Of a DNA stretch of 64,000 nt, positions 24,929 to 37,000 are shown piece by piece. Position numbers and translations under genes: made by a program. Location: the NCBI RefSeq assembly GCF_000237925.1, contig NC_031495.1, positions 52,274,746-52,338,745 on the forward strand. Direction: 5' to 3'. Within the stretch, counting starts at the first letter, position 1. Each line of letters begins with the position of its first letter. This DNA is from Schistosoma mansoni (lineage: Eukaryota; Platyhelminthes; Trematoda; Strigeidida; Schistosomatidae). A model generated the notes under the pieces. That model was not told the origin of the DNA and made no database searches. It was given only the letters and a program-made list of their open reading frames with translations.

Positions 24929-24934
24929 AATAAA
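24929..24934 (+). promoter_or_regulatory. Polyadenylation signal AATAAA for the PiT gene
   Basis: AATAAA lies 21 bases after the PiT stop codon, in an AT-rich 3' end. A second AATAAA occurs near 24988, so the shorter or longer 3' end could be used. Confidence 0.55.
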
Positions 24935-24949
24935 TATTTTATGATTCAA

Positions 24950-25805
24950 AAAATTTGTTTTTATAAGTAAAAAAAAACGAAGAAAAGAATAAAGTAAATC
25001 TCACAAATCAATAATGTAACTTCTTGTTTTTATCCTCATTCATTTTGAGCGAACTGATTGATTTTTTTTCTGCTCACTTCTTCATTTACTTACTAGATTT
25101 CTACTGTTTTTGTTCTTTTTTCGTTCAACACATCCGCTTGTAAACATATATGCATATATACAGAATAGAAAACAGTTACTTTTCTCCTTTCTTATTATTA
25201 CTATTATAACTGATCTCGTATTCATTTGATAAATGTTTTCTTACTAATACAAGTGGTGATGGTTTATTTAGTTAATGTTCTGTTTCAAAGTAAAATTTTC
25301 CTTAATCTCTCATCATCTTTATTACGTTCAATGTCTGTCGACATGGTACCCTGTTTATCAGTTAACACTGTACACAGTTTACTCACATGCATACACATAA
25401 ACAGAGACAAGGAGTATTAAAAAAAGAACAGATTTGTAGCAAGATTTTTTAAAATTGCAACATAAAACATTATCTATGTGTAATTTTGTTTATGACAACT
25501 AATATTAGTCCAAAAAAATTATTTTTCATTTGATTGACCATCATTAGCTTTCGTATAAAATGCATCGACAAGTAATTGTGACTAAATATTTCAGATTTAA
25601 ACCAGAGGAAATTTCAAATTTTCTGTTCGGTTGTTTTCTTCCCAACTTTCTTTATTAATCATATAAACTATAGGATACATAAATTGAACTTATGATGTTA
25701 CTGATGTAAGAAATAAATCTCGAATATGTTTCTGTCAATGGTGAAATGACGTTAATACATATTAAGATGGTATTAGATACGTAATTCACTTTGAACACCA
25801 TTATT
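24950..25805. other. Intergenic sequence 3' of PiT, nothing recognisable
   Basis: AT-rich sequence with a short plus-strand ORF at 25226-25420 that shows no motif and looks incidental. Confidence 0.3.
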
Positions 25806-25810
25806 TACGG

Positions 25811-25962
25811 TAGTGTTATGTTCCTTGAGCTGGATGGTTTAATTTTGGATTTTTCATTGTCGTCGTGGTCTACATCATGTAGAATATTCTGATGGAGATT
25901 TCCAAACAATCATAAGTGCTTCGCAATTAAATCATCCAGTTCAAGTACATAACACTACCAAA
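25811..25962. repeat. Imperfect palindrome, 37-bp arms, Penelope-repeat related
   Basis: The left arm (25811-25847, TAGTGTTATGTTCCTTGAGC, then TGGATGGTTTAATTTT) is the approximate reverse complement of 25925-25960. The GAGCTGGATGGTT word is the end motif of the Penelope-like terminal repeats seen at 41.95 and 42.25 kb. The 77-bp interior on the minus strand resembles a decayed form of their hammerhead-like segment. Confidence 0.5.
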
Positions 25963-26439
25963 TGGATTCACCGGAGCTGTAAATGTTCTCCATTATTTCA
26001 ATATTACTTACCTTTGAATAGTGGATAGATAATGGATGTTATCATATTGTATCTTAGACCTTATTTCAATATATTGAGTTATCCCAAACTTTAGTGGCTA
26101 AAAATGTACTGCTTAGGTGATCTTTCTTATCCAGTGAATGAATATAATTGTAGCGAGTAAAATAGGTATGTTAAGATGATAATGGTTGTCAACGATATGT
26201 GTAAAGTAAATAATACATGTAAATGTATTAACAGTAGTTGTATATATATTTTATGATGGGAATAATACTGGTAATTTCAATAGTGTAAATATATCATGAT
26301 ACTGATGAGGAAAGTTGATTTACTGTGTTTGTTTCTCTTCGATCTGAACTATACAGTTCACTAATATTTCCTGCAAAAATCACTAAGTCCACCGTAATGT
26401 AAGCGATTGAAGAGAAAGTTACATATATAAAAAGTCATA

Positions 26440-26700
26440 GCGATTAGATGTAAAATAAATCCGATGTTTTGGTCAGCAGTCTAGTCTAAGATTTTTCAAA
26501 GAAGACAATCAAATATAGAAACATGGTTCACAGGTCAACCGTATGCTAAACAAATCGTCCGATCATGTCAACTATGTCGTAAATGGGATTTTTCGTATCG
26601 CATACGAGTCACTTTGTATGAAAAAGTAGAGGAAATTGTGATAACACAGCATGTGTATATGAGATTATGTGGATTTGATGTGATAAAAGTATACTGACCA
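26440..26700 (-). repeat. Decayed family E repeat
   Basis: The segment ATCCGATGTTTTGGTCAGCAG with TAGTCTAAGATTTTTCAAAG parallels ATCCAACGTTTCGCCTGGCA with GGTCCAAGCTTTTTCAAGG at 36010-36055. Both look like old copies of one dispersed family. Confidence 0.4.
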
Positions 26701-26764
26701 CATATCGCCTCTAGTTAGGATCGTTGGTGCAATTGGGTAATTTGTTTTATGTCATAAATCCAAC

Positions 26765-28625
26765 TTACTTACGCGTGTTACTCCTCGTGGAGAAGCATGA
26801 GCCACCCACGAGCATTCTCCATCCAACCCTGTCCTGGGAAATCCTTTCCAATTAACATTCATCCTTTTCATATCTGCTTCTATTTCCCAGCGTAATGTGT
26901 TGTTCGGCCTTCCTCTTTTCCGCTTCCCTTCCGGATTCCAAGTTAAGGCTTACCTCGCGATGCAGTTTGGTGATTTCTTTAATGTATGTTGAATCCACTT
27001 ACATCGTCTTTTCCTAATTTCCTCTCCAGCTGGAAGCTGGTTTGTCCTCTCCCATAAAACGCTGTTGCTGATAGTATCCGGCCAATGGATGCTGAGTATT
27101 TTGCGTAGACAACTGTTTATAAATACTTGTACCTTCCTGATGATGGTTGTAGTAGTTCTCCACGTTTCAGCTCCATACAGTAGAACAGACTGTTTTGACG
27201 TTCGTATTGAAGATTCTCACTTTGAAATTAGTTGACAGTTGTTTTGAGTCCCATACGTTCTTCAATTGTAGAAATGCGTCGTTGCTACTTCTCCCATGTA
27301 TTTCTGCTTGTCAGCTTTAATGCTTTTCTTCACTTCCCTGTTTGCTTCTGCGTAGTCTGCTTGTGCTTTGACTTTCTCTGCTCGTGTTTGGCTGTTGTTA
27401 ATTGCTAGTTTCTTGTTCTTCCTTTCTTGAATCTTGTCCAGGGTTGCCACAGAGGTCCATTCCTTGTGATGATTCTTCTTAGGACCAAGAACCTCCTGAC
27501 ACGTTGAAGTTAGTGCTTCTTTTATCCCTTTCCAGTTGTCCTCCAAAGTAGTTTTTTGTTCTTTCAGTAGATCGTGTAAAGCTTGGAACATGTTGTTGAG
27601 AGTTATCCTGCATTCGTTGAGCTTGTCAGTATCTCGAAGGAAGACTGTATTGAACCTTTTTAATGCTGCTTGTCCAGTGTTTCTTTAGCTTCAGTCTCAT
27701 CTTGGCTACAACCAGGTAGATGGTGATCTGAAGCTATGTCAGCTCCTCTCCGGGTTCTCACATCTTCCATTGACCTTCGGAATTTTTTGTTGATACAAAT
27801 ATGATCTATCTGGTTCTGTGTGGTGTGGTCCGGTGAGATCCATGTAGCTTTATGTATGCGTTTGTGTGGGAATATTGTGCCGCCTATAACAAATTTGTTG
27901 AATGCGCATAGATTTGCAAATCTCTACCCATTTTCATTTCTCTCTCCCAGTCCATGTTATCCAGTTATATCTTCATATCCTGTGTTGTCCACTCCGACTT
28001 TAGCATTTAGATCTCCCATCAGAATGGTGAGGTCCTTTCGTGAGCACTTCGCTATAATTGATTGCAGCCTCGAGTAGAACTGATCTTTATCGTCGTCGTT
28101 GGTATAATTAGTGGGTGCATAACACTGGATAACATTCATTGTGATCCCCTCTTTCTTTGTTTTGAATGATGCTTTGATTATTCTGGATCCATGAGATTCC
28201 CATCATACAAGTGCATATCATACTTCTCTGCACAGCATTAGAGCAACTCTCCGAGTTTTTGGAGCATTATCCTTTTCGTGATCAGAGTACAGCAGCATCT
28301 CTCACGTATCTAGCCTTCGCTGTACAGCTTGGGTCCAATGAGTTTCGTTGATTCCAAGTACTGCCAATTTGTATCTCCTCATTTCCATTACTATTTGACT
28401 GGTCTTCCCGGCTTCGCGTCTTACGAAGAATCTCGGCTTTCATCATGAGGCGTCATCATTCTTCGGAAGGCAGAGTTTAGATGGTTTGAATTATTTTTTC
28501 TGGCTAGCGTTTTTTAGCAGGTGTTTTCTACGGGATGAGGTCGCTAACCCCATCTCCAACCCTCATCCTTTACCTGGGCTTGGGACCGACAGTAACTCTA
28601 GAAGAGCTACAGACGGAGTTCCTCA
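26765..28625 (-). mobile_element. RTE-like LINE with most of the reverse transcriptase deleted
   Basis: Read on the minus strand, the element begins with a 5' leader (28625-28493: TAGCTCTTCTAGAGTTACTG, AACCCTCATCCT). An endonuclease follows: NVIQCYAPTNYTNDDDKDQF, LTILMGDLNAKVG, then QIDHICINKKFRR and the catalytic SDHHL. A Lys/Glu-rich linker is at 27591-27285. It then jumps directly to the RT C-terminus: [34 protein letters not shown] and [14 protein letters not shown]. The central RT palm, including the YADD box, is missing. The endonuclease resembles RTE-clade proteins (BovB and CFDP2 relatives; SR2 in schistosomes). Several frameshifts and stops are present. Confidence 0.8.
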
Positions 28626-28666
28626 GTGATCAGTCAATTGTAAATATATCTCTGTCCTACAGGGGG

Positions 28667-28870
28667 TCAATAGCCACCCGGATAGACCAGTGGTAACGTC
28701 TCTGACTATGAAGCTGGATGACACGGGATCGAATCTGTTAAGGAGCATCAGTTCCCTGATGATTATAGGTTTACATTGCTGATGAGTGCCAAGTAGCACG
28801 AAACCTAGATCCGGGGTTCCCTGTTGACTACCTCAAACCACCATCTTATATCACAGTATGCATAAAATGA
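28667..28870 (+). repeat. Hammerhead SINE family C, best copy
   Basis: The head resembles a Pol III promoter: CCCGGATAGACCAGTGGTAA as the A-box region and GGGATCGAATCTG as the B box. Downstream lies a hammerhead core and a tail TTCCCTGTTGACTACC. Related pieces occur at 33.1-33.28, 40.88-41.03 and 41.05-41.33 kb. It starts just beyond the RTE leader, so the two may be neighbours by nested insertion. The general plan (tRNA-like head plus ribozyme) is that of the Sm-alpha elements of Schistosoma. Confidence 0.75.
28766..28812 (+). ncRNA. Hammerhead ribozyme motif, family C
   Basis: The core reads CTGATGA (28779-28785). Stem II is GTGC/GCAC around CAAGTA, followed by GAAAC (28800-28804), giving a complete conserved core. 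Stem II differs from the GTCC/GGAC of families A and B by a matched change on both sides. Stem III and the cleavage triplet (CCTAGATC) look mutated from a probable CCTAGGTC, and stem I relies on wobble pairs, so cleavage by this copy is doubtful. Confidence 0.6.
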
Positions 28871-28874
28871 GGAT

Positions 28875-31370
28875 GACTGAACAAATAAATGTAAATTTGT
28901 GTTGCTGTGTTTAAAAATAGGGTCGTTCATCGTATACTTCACAAATTAACTGATTAGAACAAATGAAAGTAATCGTTCTTGTCCACATAATAAAAGATGA
29001 ATGAAAATTGAGATTTATCTAATAATTAGTAGTTGCCATGGGGCAACTAGTTGTATGTGTAGGGCTTTAGCTGTTAATCCTTTTTTGTACGAAACAAAAC
29101 CTTTAAAAGGATTCTTGTGCTACTGGAGTCAGTTGTACGTCTATATTCTATTTAATATAATGCACGTCTTCTATAGAATATGGATCATTCAGTGAAACAG
29201 CTTTATCTAAACTACAAATAAGGGTATAGTCATCTCAGGTTTTGCTTGCATCGGTATGTAGTGGTTTAGCTTTTAGAAAATGTGAGAAATGTTTCAAAAT
29301 AAATGAGGATATTTCATACTATTGCCGTAATGGATTGTTGACATTTCCCGGATAATTAAATCAAACATCCATTCAAACTGTTGTTTCACACCAATCCAAT
29401 GTCAGTAGTCCTATATAGTTCCCATGATGTTAATTGCTCAACTGTGTACTTACGTTCTAACTTAAATGAAGAAGATATAGTTATGGGAATAGATTGACTG
29501 ATCTATGGTGTGATTAATTTGTAGGCTTATGACTGACAGATTACAATGATCCGCTCCCTGACTTGAATGAATACGGAAACACCTGACTAACTAGACTCAC
29601 TGCTAAAACTCTAAATATTCTTTCGCATTTGTATCAGTATATTTACCATCATTGTCTGTTTTAACTCGAATGAACAATCTTCATTATCCGATTTGGATAT
29701 TTATGAGATTCTGTTTATTACTTGGGAACTTATGCAGCGATACCAAATCAATGTATGGTATTGATCAACAGGTTAAAATATACGGAAATTATGGATCAAA
29801 TCAATTAAGTAACCTTTCTTTACATAATCGCAAACCATTTTAATGAAGCGAAAACGTCATCACAGAGATATTTTAATTGTTTATAAAAGAATATACATGA
29901 CATTTGTGAAAAAGTCTTAATTTTCAAGAAAAGAACATATAGTTAACAGCTGATTGACAAATAATAGGTGTTATTGATTTATTTACTCAAGGTCACCAGA
30001 GTCACGTGTTTAAAGACAGATACTAATTGGCGTAACATCATATCAACATGAGAAGTATGTGCTTGAAATGTACTCAATCTCTAACCTGAATTTATTTAGC
30101 TTTCCAATATTAAATTTCAGTATGTTGACTAAATATTTCAACTGGAAATCAATAACAAAGAAGTAAAAACTGTTTAAATTAGCTTTAGTGCATTCGTTTA
30201 CTCTAATAGCAATTATTAATTTACTTTTTTTCTACTCTTAAACACGCATACACACATCCAAGGCCACATGTAGTTGATTCAGTAAATTGTCAAAAAAAAC
30301 TTACTTCTAGCCTATAAGCACATCTGTGCAAATACATTGTACATCTGTTTACATATATGTATGCATAATTAATAACACTAGACCTATTAAAAAACATCGC
30401 ATGATCAGGATATGCTTAAGAGTTTAGTTACCAGGATCCAGAATCATTTGTGCATTTGTACTCTAATAAGAATGTTTACTGGAGGTTATTTGAGCGGATA
30501 TAAATGATGTCAGAATTTTTAAACCTGGTAAGTCATAGATAATGTAATGAGAAGACGAAGATTATCAGAACTATGTGATATATATATCAAAGGGACTAAT
30601 TGTTTTAAAGTCATAGATAGTTATTTCATCTGAATACGAATTCTAAGGTTTTACGTTTTTAACAAGTGTACTTTCTCTGAAGCTAACCGTTCACTTGTAT
30701 AAAATCCCTACGATAAACGAATCCGAATACTTTCAAGTGTAGGCAATAATCGTGTTAATAGTCACTTAAATATGTTTTAGTAAGCTTGTTCGTAGTTTGA
30801 TTGATTTATAATACAGTGTAAATGGTGAATAAGGGTTTTTAAAAACTTCACACCTTTCAAAATTATTTCCTGAAGGAGGTATGATTCTCGGGTGGACTAA
30901 TGAAAGAGAACTTCCTCCTCCATAGTTTTATAACTTGAGTTTACCTAATTCATTTATATTACTACTATTCACACGTCTTTCCTCATTTTTATTATCAATT
31001 AATCCATATTAAACGATTTATTACACAATCTTTGAATAAAGATTTGGTCTATTCCTCTCACTCTATGTTATGTGTTTATCCTCATTATTCATCTCGTAGT
31101 TTTAATTGATCTATAACCCGACTCCAATTAACACCGAATGTTAATCATTTCGACACTAAGAAGGATTGTTCATTTGTATTCCTCTGGGTGCAGATATTGT
31201 GATCACATTATCGCTCTCGACCCATGTTAACCATATTTATTCTGGTCATTAATCCCACATCTTCATTTTTGTTAGTTTTTGAATCTTTCTAACTGATTAG
31301 ATACTGACCAATAGTACTCTTCAACATTAGTAGGAAGATTGATACAACCAATTCAAATAAAATTAAACTT
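28875..31370. other. Intergenic sequence, nothing assigned
   Basis: AT-rich with no recognisable exon. The short ORFs at 29001-29195 and 29652-29843 have no motif. The second could be an upstream exon of the Rho-GEF gene, but nothing supports that. Confidence 0.3.
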
Positions 31371-31374
31371 CACT

Positions 31375-31460
31375 CAATTGCACAAGCTCGTGGCTATCTG
31401 AACTCAGTAGGTGAGTGGATAATGCGATGGAGTTTGAAGTCTGCTTTCTGACTGGTTAAT
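31375..31460 (+). repeat. SINE family B head fragment
   Basis: CAAGCTCGTGGCTATCTGAAC, then GTGAGTGGATAATGCGATGG and GTTTGAAGT parallel 56061-56120 (CAAGCTGGTGACTGTC, TCAGTAGATAACCTGATGCG, TTTGAAGT). It is a short decayed piece without the ribozyme. Confidence 0.45.
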
Positions 31461-31464
31461 AATA

Positions 31465-31545
31465 CTCTTGTATATTAATGGAATATGGCAACCTGAACCG
31501 ATGTTCATACATACCAGGTTCTACCTTACGACTGACTGGCTAGCT
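31465..31545 (+). repeat. Detached 3' tail of the second RT family
   Basis: TATGGCAACCTGAACCGATG followed by a CTACCTTACGACTGACTGG end is the 3' terminus also seen after the RT copies at 48370-48450 and 62060-62115. Here it lies upstream of an RT fragment, so an earlier copy was probably interrupted at its tail by the next one. Confidence 0.55.
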
Positions 31546-31559
31546 GAGTCTCTGGAGGT

Positions 31560-32700
31560 TGTAAAATAAGATGTCGAAATGTCATCTGATTTTAAAACCT
31601 TAAGTGGTGTCCGACAAGGCTGTCCACTATCCCCATTTTTGTTTAACTTCATTATAGACCTGTTGCTGGGAATAACACTCTCGTCGACTGAATTTTCAGG
31701 AATTGATCTCCTACCAGGGGGTCCACTAATCGACTTAGAATACGCGGATAACATAGTCCTGTTTGGTAAAGACGCTGACAAAATGCAGAGTCTTCTGTTA
31801 GAACTGAATAATAATGCCAGGGTGTTTGGGATGCGTTTCTCCCCATCCAAATGTAAATTGTTACTCCAGGACTGGCCTGCGTCAACACCCGAACTAAGGA
31901 TAGGGAGTGAAGTAGTCGAACGCGTGGACAACTTTACTTATCTTGGAAGTCTGATCAGCTCTAATGGGTTGGTGTCTGACGAAATCTCAGCACGGATTCA
32001 AAAAGCTCGTTTGGCTTTTGCCAACTTACGTCACCTATGGCGAAGACGAAATATCCGTCTATCAATTAAGGGACGAGTATACTGCGCAGCAGTTCTCTCT
32101 GTTCTACTTTACGGCTGTGAAACATGGCCATTAAGAGTAGAAGATACTCGTAAGTTACTAGTATTTGACCTTGGATGTCCTAAAAATATTGCTCGCATCT
32201 GCTGGGATCACCAGGTAAGTAATTGTGAAATTAGACACATGGTATTAGGGAATGATGGTAAATCAGTTGATGAGGTGATGAATCTTCATCGACTGAGATG
32301 GTTGGGCCACGTGTTACGTATGCCTGAACACCGATTACCACGACGCGCTATGCTGACTAGTATTGGGGATGATTGAAAAAGAGTTAGGGGTGGCCAAACC
32401 AAAACGTGGCATCAGTCTTTGAGGTCACTAACTTCTAGTCCGAGCCATGTTGGTAGATGCAGACTACTTGGTTGGGGTCCGCGTGATCATCGTAACCAAT
32501 GGTTGGAGACTCTAGGTGACATGGCTCAGAATCTATCACAATGGCGTAGGTGTATACACTTTTTATGTTCCCTTAATCCTTGAGATTAAAATCGCTTCAT
32601 AACTTTCTTCCTATACTACATCCTTATATACAACCTATCTTTTATATATTACCACCAATAAATTAACTACTTCTAGTAGTATTTCGTAAATATATTATTT
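31560..32700 (+). mobile_element. Non-LTR retrotransposon fragment, RT and C-terminus (second RT family)
   Basis: A 265-codon ORF (31579-32376) starts inside the RT palm. It has LSGVRQGCPLSPFLFNF, then LEYADNIVLFG in which the catalytic YADD is YADN, FGMRFSPSKCKLLL, FTYLGSLISSNG, LLYGCETWPL and RLRWLGHVLRMPEHRLPRR. A TGA at 32374-32376 stands where other copies have TGG. The same frame continues after it (GGQTKTWHQSLRSL, GPRDHRNQWLETLGDMAQN) to a stop near 32583, followed by an AT-rich 3' part. The 5' half of the element is missing. The Asp to Asn change would abolish polymerase activity. Confidence 0.82.
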
Positions 32701-32704
32701 AAAA

Positions 32705-33100
32705 GAAAAATCCTTAACTTCTTGAATGAAATAGATTTGATGTGGCATTCTGTTTTCCTTGAACTAGAATATATTAATGGTCTAATTTCTTGTTTCTCCG
32801 TAGTCATTTAAGTGATTGTCATCTGTAAACGAAATCAATGTTTAAGCAGTAGGCGGCCTGCTTGAGTATCTGAGCTATCTGTTTCTGCCATGTAGATATT
32901 TTAATAAATTGTTTTATTTGTTTTAACACATCATTATGTTTGTTAACCAGTTAACCTATTCAAGTGCCTTTATGAAAAGTGTATAACTTTTCTCTGTACA
33001 AGTTACTAAAAATCACAGAGACATTTTGATTGCTGGTGATATGCATCAAAATGAATGTACACTAATCAGATGTCGATTCTTAAAACGCTAACCACAATTA
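32705..33100. other. Intergenic AT-rich sequence
   Basis: No ORF, exon or repeat is recognised here. Confidence 0.3.
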
Positions 33101-33104
33101 ATTG

Positions 33105-33285
33105 ATCCCTGGGTGGTGATCAAGTCATGTGTGTCAAGTTCTTCTTAGTGCAGATCGAATGCTATTGATCAAGTTGACATGTGACCACTAGTCTAGGTAG
33201 CTCAACACTGCGTGCACTATGTTGAGATAAGATAGTGGTTGGAGGTGGTCAACAGGAAACCAGGGTCTTAGGTTACTTGCTGAGA
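33105..33285 (-). repeat. SINE family C 3' part, inverted
   Basis: The minus strand reads AACCTAAGACCCTGGTTTCC then TGTTGACCACC, which is the sequence just after the hammerhead in family C, followed by the body shared with 40885-41030. The ribozyme core itself is not included. Confidence 0.5.
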
Positions 33286-33781
33286 TATTTTATGCTGAGA
33301 ATTCTATATTTTACCAAGAATATAATATTGAATAAGGCTGATAATAATAAATAATTAAAAAAATCAACACTTATAAGTAAGGATAATCTAAAATGTTTTC
33401 AGTTATTTCGTAAACTTTAAGTTCGTCAGTTGAATTATTTTTATTTCTCTATTTAAACTACGCAAATATAATCACTTTGTTCATTAATTGCAATGTTTAT
33501 GAAGGTGTAAGAACAATGTTTTATATAATTGCCCAGATCTTAAATAATATAAATCATGTATTCAACAAAATTATGAAAATGTTCAACATATTGTTAATAT
33601 TGCATTGTATGAACTCGCTTATTTATGAATGTGAAACGTTCCAAATAATAAAGAAACACAAACTTATTTGTTATAAACATAATGAGATGAGTTTTAAACG
33701 TTCTATTTCTTACATAGAATTCTAGAAAAATACAGCGCTAAATTCAAACACTACACGAATATATATATATATATATATAAG

Positions 33782-34024
33782 ACATCAAATGTATTTTGAA
33801 TTTAAACAAACCCCTAACATATCAACATTATCAAATAAAGAGACAGAAAGTAAAGTTAAGAAAAAACATGAAGATATTACAATTCTTAAACAGGAATTTT
33901 CAAGTCCACTAGATGGTGATAATGACAATGGTGAACAATTCAAATTATCTAAAAATTCAACAGAAATGAAAAGCTCTTCATCTCCCTCTCTAGAATCTTT
34001 AAATACAATGAAAATAACAAAAGT
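33782..34024 (+). CDS. Rho-GEF gene exon: low-complexity Ser/Lys-rich segment
   Basis: Frame with KQTPNISTLSNKETESKVKK and MKSSSSPSLESLNTMK. The donor GTATGT at 34025 leaves phase 2, which matches the next exon. The start could be the Met at 33789 or an acceptor at 33780-33781. The preceding (AT)n tract is a poor polypyrimidine stretch, so an initiator Met is plausible. Confidence 0.55.
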
Positions 34025-37000
34025 GTATGTTTTCATATTTTATGTTTATATATTTAAAAACATATTGGAATAAGTGAAATTTACGTACTGAGTCTTGTAT
34101 TCGGTTAGACTTATCAGATAATATTTTAGTTCAGGAAACAAATTGTAGACCTTTAGGTTAGTCAAGTTTATGACGCTTGGTGTCATCTAACCAGCTGATG
34201 TTTTTGGTTGCTGCTCTATAAGTCCTAATAAAAATTATAGGTTTAGATCTTCCAGTTGTACTTGTCCAATAGGATTCAGGGTCTATGGCTTTTAGGCTTC
34301 AAATTCTCGTATTATTGGATGAAGGATAGAGATGAGACAGTGAATTTAATCACGGAAACCGATTTTAACTACGTTTTATTATGACTTACTGGAATCCATA
34401 TTTGAAATACATATATCTGAATTTCGAACCAATTTACCAGGTGGTTATTTGTGTAGCTTTTTAGGACAACTGTGTTGAAATTCTGTATAGTTATTTTGGA
34501 AATTATATTTTAACAGAATTTTATTAATATTAGAAGTGGTTTTGTGGATATTGCAGTAATTTTAATGGTTGAGATCATGAATCAATTGAAGTTAGACCAC
34601 CATCGAAAACCTGGAAGCACTGGACGGCCGTTTCGTCCTCTTATGGGACTCCTCAGCAGTGCGCACCCATGATCCCGCCTCGCAAGATTCGAACCCAGGA
34701 CTTGCCACTCAATTCATCAGTTTTATATATTCCTTGATAGAAATTACTGATGTTTAATCCTCTAAAGATAGTTTTGATTATAAATTGATAGCAGCTGGGA
34801 TCCTGTTAAAAACTAGAAAAGAATATATAGCTAATGTGTTCTATTTTTGAAGCTCATTAGTATTATGCTTCTGCTGCCTTACAGATATATTTGCGTTGGT
34901 TAGGAAGCCTTTGGCTCAAAGTACATTATTTCCTCTTCCATCTCCACCCACATTGCGACATAAGATAAACATTACCCCTTGCACCAGAGGGTGAATATTT
35001 TAATCAAAATTTCACTAGACATCAGTGGTGAAGGGTACCCTTGTGGCGTCGTGCTCGTACGGCGAGGCCTCCAATTCTGTTGCGTGTTCGCATGTCGGGC
35101 TAACCAGATCTGTAGTGCCGTAAATCTGATTCCTTTTTGATCGTATGAATGATTGTTTGTTGCTAAAATATACGTACTGTCTATCCTCGTATGTAATAAA
35201 TGACTTTATCCGCGTTGGTGAACAACGGAGTTAAATAAGTCAAATACGAGAATGGATTTAGAATACATATAATTTCTACACTCATTGGTCTGGCCAGGGA
35301 ATCAGAGTGATGAAGCAAATAGATGAGAGTGGAACATAAATGACGCGCACTTTGGAGATGGCTGGGAAGCCAACTCAACTTAAGCAAGCGTTAATCAACA
35401 TTTATAGTCGGACGAAAATGAGTGACAGACATATGATGAATAAGAAATGAAGTGTACACATATACGCTCATATAAAAGTATAGTCAAGGTCAATAAGCGA
35501 ATAACGAACATGATCAAAATATGACTCTAATGGATAGGCGAATTGGCTTGGCCAGCAACTAGAATAAAGTATATGGGCTTAACATATAAACTGATACTAC
35601 ACCCTCTTGATTCCAAAAATAGTAGTTTAGAATCAGCATCAAACTATGAGATTACCTTGTTGAAAAATTCTAGACGACAAATATGTTCTAGCTATTTGTC
35701 ATCATGATTCAATTGACTTATTTTGTAGAAGTCTATCTCACTTCAAGTATTTTTGATTAATGACAACTGGATTTCTGCCGTCAGGGTTAAGAGGTATTTA
35801 ACTTCAAAAATCATAATCGGAAAACACCATCTTTCGACAATAGTGTGACAAAGAAAAAATTAGCCAATGTAGGCAAATATGTATGAGGAAATGTAGATCT
35901 AATTAGCGAAACATAATATCGTGTTACATATTGTTTTAATCTACCGAATGTATGACATTAATTAGGAATAATATATTTGTAAAATCTCAGCGAATGAATT
36001 TGTAGTAAATCCAACGTTTCGCCTGGCAATCTGGTCCAAGCTTTTTCAAGGAATTATTAACTCGGCGCTCAAATACTGTGAAACTATTCGCTCTAATTTA
36101 GACGAAAGTTCTTATATACTACCGAATTTATGTTTAAAAAAACATGTGTATGATCAAAAAATCGAATCATTAGCTTATGAAGTTCACTAAACTGCTCATC
36201 ATTAGACAAAATTTTACTGATTATAGTAGTCGGTTTGTGATCAGTAGTGCAAACCTGAATGGGCTATTTATCTTGTTTGCGACTCTTCAACTGGATATAC
36301 CTTTATCTCATTGTCAGTATTTCACAATAAGGCTTGAACCGAGTACCTGACACTTTAAATAGCAACACCCTATTCGCTAATATACTTAGTCCGGATAACC
36401 ACTACTTTTTCAACGCGTGTGATTGTGTTAGTAAATGTCAATATTTTCTGTTGGCTACAATCCGAATTTTTTGTTTTAAATCTTGTAATTAAATGTCAAT
36501 ATTGAAGTGATTCACTAACGGTAACTGATTAAAATAATAATAGGTACTGACCATTACCAAAATATTGACAATGTTAATGCTTGATATTGCTTAAAAATAA
36601 TTTATCCTTTGCTTGTCAACAAGCTATTTTTTAGAAAAAAAAATTAGTATTCTTATTCTATTTATATATGAATTCCTACAGACCTAAAGGCGCATCAAAA
36701 ATTTTTGTTGGAAGATATAAAGACAAGTAAATGTAACCAATTTTTTTTTCTATTATCATCAAAATTATTGTACACACTTTGATTTTCATTCGGCAAAGTA
36801 ATTTTCAATCATTTGCTGATACAAAAAAAATATTGATTTTTCTTTTCAAAAAAAAAAACATATTTAATCATGTGATCAATATGTTTTATTTAAGAAACAA
36901 AAGTTTTTTTTACTTTTAAAAATAATCTCTAAGATTCATTTATTGTAATGTATTGTTTGACAAATAAGGAACACTCTAATCATCTGTCATAATGATGACA

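Noticed and set aside
29652-29843. 63-codon ORF as a host exon
   Set aside because: No motif, no splice partner with matching phase, and ordinary AT-rich composition.
33477-33725. 82-codon plus-strand ORF as an upstream Rho-GEF exon
   Set aside because: No acceptor or donor in suitable phase; the residues are AT-rich codons without low-complexity features like those of the next exon.
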